Below, piece after piece: positions 1 through 9,218 of a stretch of 47,733 bases of DNA (positions are counted from its first letter, which is position 1; every line of letters begins with the position of its first letter). Source of the DNA: Sphingobacteriaceae bacterium UBA2059. Its GTDB lineage: Bacteria > Bacteroidota > Bacteroidia > Sphingobacteriales > Sphingobacteriaceae. The notes below the pieces were generated by a model. That model was given only the letters and a program-made list of their open reading frames with translations. It had not been told where the DNA came from and searched no databases. The translations under genes and the position numbers were made by a program. The stretch spans positions 466,390 to 514,122 of the forward strand of contig DDAL01000008.1 in the NCBI GenBank assembly GCA_002332615.1. The letters run 5' to 3'.

Positions 1-1206
1 GGCGAAACCTTTGAAATGCCTATCGAGCGTAAGGCTCCTGGTGTTATCTTCCGTCAGCCGGTTAACGAACCTTTGCAAACGGGTATTAAGGCCATTGATG
101 CCATGATTCCTATTGGCCGCGGGCAGCGTGAGCTGGTTATTGGCGACCGCCAGACCGGTAAAAGTGCCGTGTGCATCGATACCATCATTAATCAAAAAGA
201 ATTTTACGAAGCGGGGAACCCTGTTTATTGTATATATGTTGCCATCGGGCAAAAAAACTCCACGGTGGCCAATATTGTGCGCACGCTGGAGGAGAACGGT
301 GCTTTGGCTTATTCAATTATAGTGGCTGCTTCTGCTGCAGATCCTGCACCGATGCAGTTCTTCGCCCCGTTTGCAGGTGCTGCTATCGGCGAGTTTTTCC
401 GCGATACAGGCCGCCCGGCTTTGATCATTTATGATGATCTTTCAAAGCAGGCTGTGGCTTACCGCGAGGTGTCTTTGCTGCTTCGTCGTCCTCCGGGCCG
501 CGAAGCCTATCCTGGTGATGTGTTTTACCTGCACAGCCGCCTGCTTGAGCGTGCCGCAAAGATTACTTCATCGGATGAAATTGCTTCTGCCATGAATGAT
601 TTGCCTGAGTCTTTGAAAGGCAGGGTGAAGGGCGGAGGTTCCTTAACGGCTCTCCCTATTATTGAAACTCAGGCGGGAGATGTGTCGGCCTATATTCCTA
701 CCAATGTAATTTCGATTACAGACGGGCAGATATTCCTGGAGTCTAATCTGTTTAACGCAGGGGTGCGTCCTGCCATTAACGTGGGTATTTCAGTGTCACG
801 GGTGGGGGGTAATGCTCAGATTAAGTCTATGAAAAAAGTGGCTGGTACGCTTAAGCTTGACCAGGCTCAGTACCGTGAGCTTGAGGCGTTTTCTAAGTTT
901 GGCTCCGACCTGGATAATGCTACGAAGGCTGTTCTTGAAAAAGGCGCCCGGAATGTTGAGATACTTAAGCAGGGGCAGTTTTCTCCTATGTCGGTTGAAA
1001 AGCAGATTGCTATTATTTACGCCGGCACAAAGAACCTGCTGCGCCAGGTACCTGTAGAGAGAATTAAGGAGTTTGAAAAGGAGTATACTTCTCAGCTGGA
1101 ACTGCGCCATCCTGAAGTGCTTGCTGCCTTAAAGGCAGGTAAGCTGGATGATACCGTAACACAAACACTTGAAACAGTAGCCAGGGAAATGGCTGCGAAT
1201 TATTAA
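1..1206 (+). CDS. atpA: F1Fo ATP synthase subunit alpha (5' partial)
   Basis: Catalytic-core alpha subunit of F-type ATP synthase, part of the alpha3beta3 hexamer on the cytoplasmic side of the inner membrane. The reading frame is open from base 1, so the N-terminal beta-barrel domain lies outside the window; the first internal ATG at 16 is not the start. The visible part holds the Walker A loop GDRQTGKS (142-165), the alpha-specific stretch following it, and the C-terminal helical domain, ending at TAA 1204-1206. It is followed after 58 nt by atpG, the usual bacterial order. Identity is certain from the family sequence; about 125 residues are expected to be missing at the N-terminus. Confidence 0.98.
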   Translation, partial: GETFEMPIERKAPGVIFRQPVNEPLQTGIKAIDAMIPIGRGQRELVIGDRQTGKSAVCIDTIINQKEFYEAGNPVYCIYVAIGQKNSTVANIVRTLEENGALAYSIIVAASAADPAPMQFFAPFAGAAIGEFFRDTGRPALIIYDDLSKQAVAYREVSLLLRRPPGREAYPGDVFYLHSRLLERAAKITSSDEIASAMNDLPESLKGRVKGGGSLTALPIIETQAGDVSAYIPTNVISITDGQIFLESNLFNAGVRPAINVGISVSRVGGNAQIKSMKKVAGTLKLDQAQYRELEAFSKFGSDLDNATKAVLEKGARNVEILKQGQFSPMSVEKQIAIIYAGTKNLLRQVPVERIKEFEKEYTSQLELRHPEVLAALKAGKLDDTVTQTLETVAREMAANY

Positions 1207-1264
1207 TGAAAATGTTGGTTTGGCTGTGCCGCTTAGTGGCGCGGCTTAACTATAAGGCTTAACA

Positions 1265-2143
1265 ATGGCTAATTTAAAAGAAGTAAGAAACAGGATTGCC
1301 CCCATCACCTCTACCCAGCAAATAACCAAAGCTATGAAAATGGTGTCGGCGGCTAAGTTGAAAAGAGCTACTAATGCAATTGTGCAGCTGCGCCCTTATG
1401 CCGGAAAGCTAAAGGGTATCCTGGCTAATCTTTCGGCAAGTCTTGAAAATTCGTCTTCGCCCTATCTTCAGGAGAGAGAGCCTGTGCGTGTGCTTATTGT
1501 TGCCATTACCTCAAACAGGGGCTTGGCGGGTGCCTTTAATGCAAACGTTATTAAAGCAGTAAACACGCTTATTACTACCAAATATGCCGAGCAGTACAGA
1601 AATAACAATGTAAGTATTGTTGCTATTGGTAAGCGTGCTCAGGATTTTTATCAAAGACATGGCTATACTGTTATTGGTAATAACAACGACTTGTTCCTTG
1701 ATCTCACTTTTGATAATGTTTCGCTTATAACCGAAGCTATAATGAAAGGCTTTGTGGATGGTCAGTATGATCGGGTTGAAATGGTATACAATCATTTTAA
1801 AAACGCTGCCATGCAATTTATTTATACAGAGCAATTGCTGCCGGTGGCACGCACTACCGGCAATGGCAGCGTTGCCGACACAGACTATATACTTGAACCA
1901 TCGCAGGAAGAAATTGTAAATGAGTTGATTCCAAAGTCAGTGAAACTGCAATTGTATAAAGCCGTTCTGGACTCTCATGCTTCAGAGCATGGCGCCCGTA
2001 TGACGGCTATGGATAAAGCCACTGATAATGCCGGAGATTTACTAAGGGCTTTGAAGCTTTCTTACAACCAGGCTCGTCAGGCTGCTATTACCACCGAGCT
2101 AACAGAAATAGTGAGCGGCGCTGCCGCCCTTTCAAACGGATAA
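1265..2143 (+). CDS. atpG: F1Fo ATP synthase subunit gamma
   Basis: Central rotor-stalk subunit, 292 aa, which turns inside alpha3beta3 and couples proton flow to ATP synthesis. The N-terminus begins MANLKEVRNRI and runs into the family motif ITKAMKMVSAAK (residues about 19-30); the C-terminal helix carries the conserved ARMTAMDKATDNA block before the final coiled-coil segment. Both coiled-coil ends and the Rossmann-like middle are present, so the gene is full length. It lies 58 nt after atpA with no terminator between, and a strong intrinsic terminator follows 19 nt after its stop, so it is the last gene of this ATP synthase transcript. Confidence 0.97.
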   Translation: MANLKEVRNRIAPITSTQQITKAMKMVSAAKLKRATNAIVQLRPYAGKLKGILANLSASLENSSSPYLQEREPVRVLIVAITSNRGLAGAFNANVIKAVNTLITTKYAEQYRNNNVSIVAIGKRAQDFYQRHGYTVIGNNNDLFLDLTFDNVSLITEAIMKGFVDGQYDRVEMVYNHFKNAAMQFIYTEQLLPVARTTGNGSVADTDYILEPSQEEIVNELIPKSVKLQLYKAVLDSHASEHGARMTAMDKATDNAGDLLRALKLSYNQARQAAITTELTEIVSGAAALSNG

Positions 2144-2162
2144 AAACTTTAGGTTTTTCGGG

Positions 2163-2201
2163 AAGCCGCCTTGCAATCAAATGCAAGGCGGCTTTTTTTT
2201 T
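2163..2201 (+). terminator. Intrinsic terminator of the atp operon
   Basis: An 11-bp perfect stem (2165-2175 with 2182-2192) closes on a six-base loop and is followed by nine T. The A/T flanks extend the pairing. The hairpin is nearly identical to the one after the SusD gene at 7821-7858. Confidence 0.93.
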
Positions 2202-2270
2202 GCTCTACAGGTCTATCCTTATCAATTGCTTCTTTTATTAGAGTTTCTGCTGGTGTCTTGTTAAATATTT

Positions 2271-2420
2271 AGTGTAAGTATTAGTAAATGGCGAAAAATT
2301 AATTTAGATTTACTTACATGTTATGTAAGTGTTAACTGCTGACATCTTTTTATTAAAATAAGATATTGCCAATAGCCACTTACTTCATTTAATCTAAATT
2401 ATATGATCGCTCTAAGTAAC
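2271..2420. promoter_or_regulatory. Upstream control region of the SusC/SusD operon with palindromes
   Basis: The 361-nt gap between atpG and the SusC gene is AT-rich and holds no ORF beyond noise. It contains a perfect 8-bp inverted repeat with a 3-nt centre, ACTTACATGTTATGTAAGT (2312-2330). Further GTAAGT/ACTTAC hexamers lie at 2274-2279 and 2378-2383. A second 10-bp inverted repeat pairs 2301-2310 with 2391-2400. I found no clean TAnnTTTG promoter here. The palindrome is a plausible operator; the protein that binds it is unknown, and the nearby ROK regulator is one candidate. Confidence 0.45.
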
Positions 2421-2504
2421 CATTTGAATTTCTGCCGAGGAAAGCCGGCTCTCTCAATTAATTGAGTAAAAAGTTTAACGAAAGAAATAAATCAAGAAAA
2501 AAGT

Positions 2505-5500
2505 ATGAATGTAAATTTACTTCAAAGATTAATTCCACGCTTTAAAAAAGCAACCAGGTTGGAATTAACAAAAAAAACCCTGTCGGTTATTATTTACTGC
2601 GTCTTAATGGGGTTTAATGCTTCAGCAACAAGCGCAACAACTGCAGTTGCTGCAGTAGAGTTTAAACAGCAACAAGTACAGGTTACGGGTGCGGTGACAG
2701 ATGTGCAAGGAACTCCTCTTCCGGGAGTAAGCGTAAAGTTGAAAGGGACAAACGTAGGTGCTGGTACTGATATGCAGGGCCGATACTCCTTAAAGGTGCC
2801 GGCTAATGGAACGTTGGTTTTTACATACATAGGTTTTGCAAGCCAGGAAATAAAGATTGGTGGAAGGACCAGTATTGATGTAAAGCTTAAAGAATCTTCA
2901 AATGAACTGGATGCCGTAGTGGTTGTAGGTTTTGGCCGTCAGAAGAAAGCTAACCTGACCGGGTCTGTTTCTACAATTGATTCAAAAGCCCTTGCAGCAA
3001 GACCTGTTGCGAACGTAAGCCAGGCATTACAAGGCGCTATGCCGGGTTTAAATATTCAAACTACCGGCTTGGGCGGCGAGCTGAACCAGGGCTTAAGCTT
3101 AAATATTCGCGGAGCCGGATCTATAGGTAAGGGTTCCACTGCGTCTCCTTTGGTTCTTATAGATGGTATGGAGGGTGATCTTAACTCTTTAAACGTGCAG
3201 GACATTGAAAGTATCACCACGCTTAAAGATGCTGCATCTTCTTCTATTTACGGTTCCAGGGCGCCTTTTGGTGTGATCCTGGTAACAACGAAGAGAGGTA
3301 AAAGCGGAAAAGCTACCATTAATTATAACAATAACTTACGTTGGAACTCTCCTATAGGCTTGCCTGAAATGCTGGATTCAAGATCTTTTGCTGAGTATTA
3401 CAACGAGGCTGCCTTAAATGGAGGTCAGGGTGCTGTATTTTCTTCTGAAATGATTAAGAAGATAGAGCAGTTTAAGAATGGTGAAATTAATTACGCTACC
3501 GAACCGAATAAGCAAACAGGAAAGTACGAGTACTATACAGGGTCTTTTGGAAATACAGACTGGTTCAAGGAGCAGTGGAAATCGAATTCGTTTTCAAATG
3601 ACCACTCCTTAAGCATGAGTGGAGGTAGTGAAAACATTCAGTACTATGCTTCTGGCGCTTTCTTGGATCAGGGAGGCATTTTAAGACACGGGGGCGACAA
3701 CTTAAAGCGCTATAACCTATCGGGCAGGATTAATGCAACCTTGACCAAGCATGTTAAGTTTAACTACAGCACCCGCTATTCGAGGGAAGATTATCAAAGG
3801 CCAACCCATATGATTGGGATTTTTTATCATAACATAGCCAGAAGATGGCCAACAGTTCCGGCTAAAGACCCTAATGGCCACTGGAGTGAGGCAAGTGAAA
3901 TAGCGCAGTTGGAAGATGGAGGCCGCTCCAATGATCAAAGGGATATTAACTATCAGCAGGGGCAGTTGCAAATTAGTCCGCTAAAGGGATGGAATATCTT
4001 TGCAGAAGGAAATTTAAGGGTTACCAATACCAATAATCACTCGGACATGCGGCCGGCTTATTACTACGATAAAAATCAAAACCCTGATCTTCTATCAGTG
4101 GGATATGAAAACCCTCCCGGTCGAACTAATGTATATGAGTACAACTATAAGAACAATTTCTTTTCGACTAATATTTATACCGATTACGAATTTGATGTAA
4201 ATAGAGATCACCACTTCAAAGTATTGGGCGGTTTCAACTCCGACTGGGAAAACTATCAAACCATTGGAGCCAGTCGTGACGGATTGATTGTGCCTGACGT
4301 TCCTACTATTAATACGGGTACAACGGAAAGTAAAGCCACCGAAGGCGAAAAGCAACATTGGGCTACTGCAGGTTTCTTTGGCCGGTTAAATTATAATTAT
4401 AAAGGCAGGTATCTTTTGGAAGCAAATGGAAGATATGATGGTTCTTCTCGTTTTCTTAAAGACAAACGTTGGAACTTTTTCCCCTCAGTTTCTGTAGGAT
4501 GGAATGTATCACAGGAGTCGTTTTGGCCGCTGCAAGACCAAATAGACCAGTTTAAATTGCGAGCATCGTATGGCGAGCTCGGTAACCAGAATACACGAGA
4601 CTTGTATCCCTTTTACTCAAAACAACCGTTTTCTGCAAATAGAGGAAGCTGGTTACTAGGTGAAAATAAGCCAAATACGTCAAATGCACCTGGCTTGGTT
4701 AGTGATTTGCTTACCTGGGAGCGTGTAACGAGCTGGAACGTAGGTTTCGACCTATCGGCCTTAAGAAGCCGTTTGACTATCAACTTAGACTATTTCAACA
4801 GAAATACGTTTGATATGGTTGGTCCGGCTCCTGAGCTGCCGGCTATATTAGGCACAGATGTGCCTTTAATTAATAATGCCGATATGAAGTCTTATGGCTT
4901 TGAGTTAGAGGCTAAATGGCAGGACCGCGTGGGTGCTTTTGGTTATTCTGTACGAGGTGTTTTATCAGACGATCAGCAGAAGATTACCAGATATCCTAAT
5001 CCAACCGGATCACTAAGTAAATGGTATGATAATCAAAAAATGGGTGATATTTGGGGATATACCACGTTAGGAATTGCAAAAACTCAGGCCGAAATGGACG
5101 CTCATTTGGAAAAAGTGAGCCAAAGCGATCTGGGTTCCAACTGGACTTCCGGTGATATTATGTATGCTGACCTCAATGGTGACGGAAAGATAAACAGCGG
5201 AGGTTCGCTTCTTTCCAACCATGGCGATTTGTCAATTATTGGTAATTCTACCCCACGCTACAGGTTTAGTTTAGACTTGGGAGCAGACTTCAAGGGATTT
5301 GACCTTCGTGTGTTTTTACAGGGTATAGGAAAGAGAGATTTCATGGCAGGCGGCCCTTATTTTTGGGGCGCTAATGGCGGTATGTGGCAGTCTGCAGGTT
5401 TCAAACATCATATGGATTATTTCCGCGATGAAAACTCTCCGTCTGTTAAGAGCGGGTTCAATCAGCCTAATACGAATGCCTTCTATCCAAGGCCTTACTT

Positions 5501-5783
5501 TAGCGGTGCGGACAAGAATCAAAAAACACAAACCCGCTACCTGCAAAATGCTTCTTACATGCGCTTGAAAAACTTACAGATAGGGTATAGTTTACCTAAA
5601 CCGCTACTTGCAAAAATAGGTGTTGGTAACATGAGAGTTTATGTGTCGGGTGATAACCTGGCCACCTTTACGGATATGATTAAAATATTCGATCCGGAAA
5701 GCGTGGGCTTGGGCGGATGGAGTGATGGTAAAACGTACCCTCTTTCCAGAGTGTATTCTTTGGGACTGAATGTTAATTTTTAA
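2505..5783 (+). CDS. SusC/RagA family TonB-linked outer membrane transporter
   Basis: Outer-membrane barrel that imports oligomers, normally glycans, bound by its SusD lid, using TonB energy. The 1092-aa protein has a charged N-terminus and a hydrophobic export segment (about residues 25-45), then a carboxypeptidase-regulatory-like domain (about 58-135, VTGAVTDVQGTPLPGVSV), a TonB-box region around DAVVVVGFG, the plug domain and a long beta-barrel ending in aromatic-rich NVNF. No STN/FecR-interaction domain precedes the regulatory-like domain, so anti-sigma control is unlikely. The start ATG at 2505 follows an A/G-rich tract. SusD begins 10 nt after the stop. Substrate cannot be told from sequence. 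Confidence 0.95.
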   Translation: MNVNLLQRLIPRFKKATRLELTKKTLSVIIYCVLMGFNASATSATTAVAAVEFKQQQVQVTGAVTDVQGTPLPGVSVKLKGTNVGAGTDMQGRYSLKVPANGTLVFTYIGFASQEIKIGGRTSIDVKLKESSNELDAVVVVGFGRQKKANLTGSVSTIDSKALAARPVANVSQALQGAMPGLNIQTTGLGGELNQGLSLNIRGAGSIGKGSTASPLVLIDGMEGDLNSLNVQDIESITTLKDAASSSIYGSRAPFGVILVTTKRGKSGKATINYNNNLRWNSPIGLPEMLDSRSFAEYYNEAALNGGQGAVFSSEMIKKIEQFKNGEINYATEPNKQTGKYEYYTGSFGNTDWFKEQWKSNSFSNDHSLSMSGGSENIQYYASGAFLDQGGILRHGGDNLKRYNLSGRINATLTKHVKFNYSTRYSREDYQRPTHMIGIFYHNIARRWPTVPAKDPNGHWSEASEIAQLEDGGRSNDQRDINYQQGQLQISPLKGWNIFAEGNLRVTNTNNHSDMRPAYYYDKNQNPDLLSVGYENPPGRTNVYEYNYKNNFFSTNIYTDYEFDVNRDHHFKVLGGFNSDWENYQTIGASRDGLIVPDVPTINTGTTESKATEGEKQHWATAGFFGRLNYNYKGRYLLEANGRYDGSSRFLKDKRWNFFPSVSVGWNVSQESFWPLQDQIDQFKLRASYGELGNQNTRDLYPFYSKQPFSANRGSWLLGENKPNTSNAPGLVSDLLTWERVTSWNVGFDLSALRSRLTINLDYFNRNTFDMVGPAPELPAILGTDVPLINNADMKSYGFELEAKWQDRVGAFGYSVRGVLSDDQQKITRYPNPTGSLSKWYDNQKMGDIWGYTTLGIAKTQAEMDAHLEKVSQSDLGSNWTSGDIMYADLNGDGKINSGGSLLSNHGDLSIIGNSTPRYRFSLDLGADFKGFDLRVFLQGIGKRDFMAGGPYFWGANGGMWQSAGFKHHMDYFRDENSPSVKSGFNQPNTNAFYPRPYFSGADKNQKTQTRYLQNASYMRLKNLQIGYSLPKPLLAKIGVGNMRVYVSGDNLATFTDMIKIFDPESVGLGGWSDGKTYPLSRVYSLGLNVNF

Positions 5784-5793
5784 ACTTTGATCA

Positions 5794-7800
5794 ATGAAAA
5801 ATAATAACATAAATAAGCTGCTAATACTCGCTGCCGGATGCCTTGTATTAGGTAATACCGCGTGTAATAAGCATCTTGACCGTGAACCTTTATCGGATAT
5901 AGCTACTGAAAAGTATCTTTGGGCAGAAGCTCACCTTGCAGACTATACCATTGGTGCTTACGATTTTACATCGCATCAACCGGGTACTTATAATGCAGGA
6001 ACATTTGTAAGTGATAATGGTACCGATAATCAAGCTTCTAATAAGTATTCGAATGTATGGACTCCCGGAGAACTAAAAACACAACAGTCTGGAGGGGATT
6101 GGGGGTTTTCGAAGATACGTAACATGAATTATTACTTGCAAACGGTAGTGCCCAGATGGAAGAGCGGCAAGATAATTGGTTCTGCTGCAAATGTTAATCA
6201 CTATGTGGGCGAAGGTTACTTTTTAAGGGCTTATACTTATTTTACTAAACTGAAGGCTTTAGGCGATTTTCCTATACTTCGAAAAACCTATAAGGATGAG
6301 ATGGAAGAACTGGTGGCAATATCTAAACGTAGTCCGCGCAATGAGGTTGCCAGATTCATTCTGTCTGACCTTGACTCGGCTATCGCCTTATTACAAAATA
6401 CGCCGCCAAGTGGGAAGAATAGAATATCTAAAAATGCGGCCCTTTTATTTAAATCCCGCGTAGCGCTTTATGAAGGCTCGTGGTTGACGTATCATAAGGG
6501 TACCGCTCATGTGCCTGGCGGACCGGGATGGCCGGGGGCAGTCCTAAATCCTGACTTCAAGATTAATATTGATCAGGAAGCTGAATTTTTCCTTTCACAA
6601 GCGATGGACGCCTCAGCCCAGGTTGCCGATGCCGTGCCTTTAACAATGAGCACTAAGGATAATGGTTATAACTCGTCTGAGAACCCATATTTTAAAATGT
6701 TTGGCGAAGCCGACTTGTCTAAAAATGATGAGGTTATTTTATGGAGGCAATTTAGCAAGAACAAAAATGTAACTCATAGCGTTCCGGTATTCATCAGTAA
6801 AGGAGGGGCTAACTCGGGTTATACACGAGGTTTTGTTGATAATTTCCTAATGCAAAATGGCTTGCCTATCTATGCGCCGGGTTCTGGTTATAAAGGAGAC
6901 GATTCTTTGCAATTGGTGAAAGCCGATAGAGATAACCGTTTACAGCTTTTTATGAAAGCGCCAGGTGAGTTGCGACTTACAGACAAAGGCGCAAACGGAT
7001 CTCCTGTTGTATTTCCTAAACCTTTTTTGCTTGCTGCTTCAGCAGAGGAAAGGGCTGTAACAGGCTATTCTGTTAAAAAGGGATTGGTTTATCTTAGTTC
7101 ACAGGTAGAAAATAACTTGTCCAGTGTGTCTGGGAGTATTGTATTCAGAGCGGCGGAAGCGTATTTAAACTATATTGAAGCATCTTATATGAAAAATAAA
7201 GTGCTTGATGCCAAGGCGCTTGAGTATTGGAACAAATTGCGTAACAGAGCTAAGATTAGTGGAAGCATTGATGAAACTGTTGCCGCTACTGATATGACTA
7301 AGGAAGCGCTAAATGACTTTGGCGCATACTCTCACGGACAATTGTTGGCAGATAAAGTTTTGTATAACATACGAAGGGAGCGTAGATGTGAGTTTATGGC
7401 CGAGGGAATGCGCTGGGATGATTTGATGCGCTGGAGAGCGCTTGATCAACTAAAAACCAAGCCTTATATAATTGAAGGGTTTAAGCTGTGGGGGCCTATG
7501 CAGAAATGGTATGTGGATGATAAAACTGGAAAGTCCTTGTTAATAACTCCTGAACAAGGAGGTGTTGCTAATGTTTCCAGTCCAAAGGAAAGTCCTTATA
7601 TCAGGCCCTACCGCACTGTGCTTACGTCGTCAAATCTTGTGAAGGATGGTTATAGATGGACTTCGGCTCACTACCTTAATCCAATAGCCATAGAGCACTT
7701 TACTATTACGGCTAAAGATCCGAAGGATAATAAAACGTCTGTTATTTATCAAAATCCTGGTTGGGCATTGGCTCCAAATCAGGCTCCAACGGACATCTAA
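5794..7800 (+). CDS. SusD/RagB family nutrient-binding outer membrane lipoprotein
   Basis: Surface lipoprotein lid that binds ligand for the SusC barrel encoded just upstream (10-nt gap, same operon). At 668 aa it is longer than the common 500-600 aa SusD. The N-terminus is a lipoprotein signal; Cys24 followed by NKHLDREP is the likely lipidation site, although the residue at -3 is Asn rather than Leu. Helical TPR-like SusD repeats and the family block RRERRCEFMAEGMRWDDLMRW (broken here by a small change) occur near residues 525-550. A strong terminator follows 20 nt after the stop. No glycosidase, polysaccharide lyase or sulfatase lies beside the pair, so the substrate stays open. Confidence 0.93.
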   Translation: MKNNNINKLLILAAGCLVLGNTACNKHLDREPLSDIATEKYLWAEAHLADYTIGAYDFTSHQPGTYNAGTFVSDNGTDNQASNKYSNVWTPGELKTQQSGGDWGFSKIRNMNYYLQTVVPRWKSGKIIGSAANVNHYVGEGYFLRAYTYFTKLKALGDFPILRKTYKDEMEELVAISKRSPRNEVARFILSDLDSAIALLQNTPPSGKNRISKNAALLFKSRVALYEGSWLTYHKGTAHVPGGPGWPGAVLNPDFKINIDQEAEFFLSQAMDASAQVADAVPLTMSTKDNGYNSSENPYFKMFGEADLSKNDEVILWRQFSKNKNVTHSVPVFISKGGANSGYTRGFVDNFLMQNGLPIYAPGSGYKGDDSLQLVKADRDNRLQLFMKAPGELRLTDKGANGSPVVFPKPFLLAASAEERAVTGYSVKKGLVYLSSQVENNLSSVSGSIVFRAAEAYLNYIEASYMKNKVLDAKALEYWNKLRNRAKISGSIDETVAATDMTKEALNDFGAYSHGQLLADKVLYNIRRERRCEFMAEGMRWDDLMRWRALDQLKTKPYIIEGFKLWGPMQKWYVDDKTGKSLLITPEQGGVANVSSPKESPYIRPYRTVLTSSNLVKDGYRWTSAHYLNPIAIEHFTITAKDPKDNKTSVIYQNPGWALAPNQAPTDI

Positions 7801-7820
7801 TCTTTTTTCATTCAGTTTGG

Positions 7821-7858
7821 GCCGCCTCGCAATCAAATGCGAGGCGGCTTTTTATTTT
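7821..7858 (+). terminator. Intrinsic terminator of the SusC/SusD operon
   Basis: An 11-bp perfect stem (7821-7831 with 7838-7848) with a six-base loop and a T-rich tail. Over 28 nt it matches the atp terminator at 2165-2192 except for one base pair: T-A there, C-G here (7828 and 7841). Confidence 0.92.
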
Positions 7859-7885
7859 AAAGAAATACTTATAACTTTCGCTTTG

Positions 7886-7910
7886 ATTATTAATATGTTA
7901 ATTATTAATA
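7886..7910. promoter_or_regulatory. Tandem TATTAATA palindromes before the ROK gene
   Basis: The decamer ATTATTAATA occurs twice (7886-7895 and 7901-7910), 15 bp apart, each containing the self-complementary octamer TATTAATA. The pair ends 23 nt before the chosen ATG of the ROK gene and lies just after the upstream terminator, so it falls in the expected promoter zone. Autoregulation is inference; the AT-rich composition makes chance occurrence fairly easy. Confidence 0.3.
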
Positions 7911-7933
7911 ATACGGCTAAGGAAAACCAACCA

Positions 7934-9163
7934 ATGAAGAAGACATCTAGTTTAAACGACGAGCAACTTAAGAATGATATTGTAAAAGAACTTTTTTTTG
8001 ATGGTTCTCTTTCCTGCGCAAGTTTGAGTCTCAAAGTGGGCAAAAGCTTGCCGCTTATTGCAAAGGCTATAACCGACCTTACGGATGCAGGTTTGGTTAG
8101 AGAGATAGGCTACGCTCCTTCAAATGGGGGGCGAAGAGCTGTTTTATACTCCCTGGTTAATTGCAGCAAAGTCATCGTGGCTGTGGCTATGGACCAGCTT
8201 TCTACCCGAATAGCGGCATATAATCTTGACAAAGAGGTGGCTGCAGAAGCGGAACTTTTTACATTGAATATTTCCACTCCTGATGCCTTAGATAACCTGG
8301 TCTCTCTGGTTTCGGGATATATTGACAGCAAGCACCTTTCCAGGGAAGATATTCTGGGTATAGGTATAGGCATGCCTGGGTTTGTTGATGTCAATGCCGG
8401 TATTAATCATTCTTTTTTGCCTTCGGGCAAAAGTAGCCTGCGTGATTACCTTGCGGATGCATTTGACTTACCTGTCCTTATTGACAATGATTCAAGTCTT
8501 ATAGCGCTGGCAGAATTTAAATTTGGCGCTGCGCAAAACAAGCGGAATGCAATGGTGGTCAATGTTTCATGGGGTATAGGGCTGGGTATTATTCTTAATG
8601 GCGAAATGTTTAGAGGTCACAGCGGCTTTGCGGGCGAGTTTAGCCACATACCTGTTTCTGACAATGGGGAGCTGTGCAGTTGTGGCAAGAGAGGTTGTCT
8701 TGAAACTAGTGCTTCGCTACTTACTGTGGCTAAAAGAGCCGAGCAGGGAATAACGGATGGAAGAATAACTATGCTAAGCGGGCTGATCGAAGGTTCAAAT
8801 GAACTTACCGGAGATATCGTTTTGGAAGCAGCTAATAAGGGAGATCAGTTTGCAATTGAGATTCTCAGAGACGCAGGCTATGCGCTTGGGAAAGGATTTG
8901 CGGTTTTAATACATATTCTTAATCCGGAGTTAATTGTACTGAGCGGTCGCGGCGCAAGTGTAGGGAAACTTCTTACCACGCCAATTCAGCAGTCATTATA
9001 TACGTATGCCATACCCAGGCTTGCTGAAAGTACAGGACTGGCAATCTCTACTTTAGGCAATGATGCGGGCCTCCTGGGAGCTTCGGCACTGGTGATAGAG
9101 CATTTGGGTCGCGAAGTACGTTTACCGCAAATTCAGGCTTCATTTAAGGTTGCCTGTAATTAA
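7934..9163 (+). CDS. ROK family transcriptional regulator / sugar kinase
   Basis: NagC/Mlc/XylR-type protein of 409 aa: an N-terminal winged helix (about residues 8-60, with IVKELFFDGSLSCASLS) followed by the ROK kinase-like fold. Seen directly: GIGIGMPGFVD (143-152), the NDxxxxALAE motif with the potential catalytic Asp186, the zinc motif CSCGKRGC (Cys248, Cys250, Cys255) and His238 in GEFSHI. Regulators of this family bind a sugar or sugar phosphate and release DNA. The frame is open back to 7817, but that would place the start inside the upstream terminator, so ATG 7934 is chosen. Its place after the SusC/SusD genes suggests it controls them; that is inference. Confidence 0.88.
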   Translation: MKKTSSLNDEQLKNDIVKELFFDGSLSCASLSLKVGKSLPLIAKAITDLTDAGLVREIGYAPSNGGRRAVLYSLVNCSKVIVAVAMDQLSTRIAAYNLDKEVAAEAELFTLNISTPDALDNLVSLVSGYIDSKHLSREDILGIGIGMPGFVDVNAGINHSFLPSGKSSLRDYLADAFDLPVLIDNDSSLIALAEFKFGAAQNKRNAMVVNVSWGIGLGIILNGEMFRGHSGFAGEFSHIPVSDNGELCSCGKRGCLETSASLLTVAKRAEQGITDGRITMLSGLIEGSNELTGDIVLEAANKGDQFAIEILRDAGYALGKGFAVLIHILNPELIVLSGRGASVGKLLTTPIQQSLYTYAIPRLAESTGLAISTLGNDAGLLGASALVIEHLGREVRLPQIQASFKVACN

Positions 9164-9218
9164 GAGTTTTGAAGTCAGCAAAAACGGGTTAGCCGTATGG
9201 CGATCCGTTATTCTGTTC

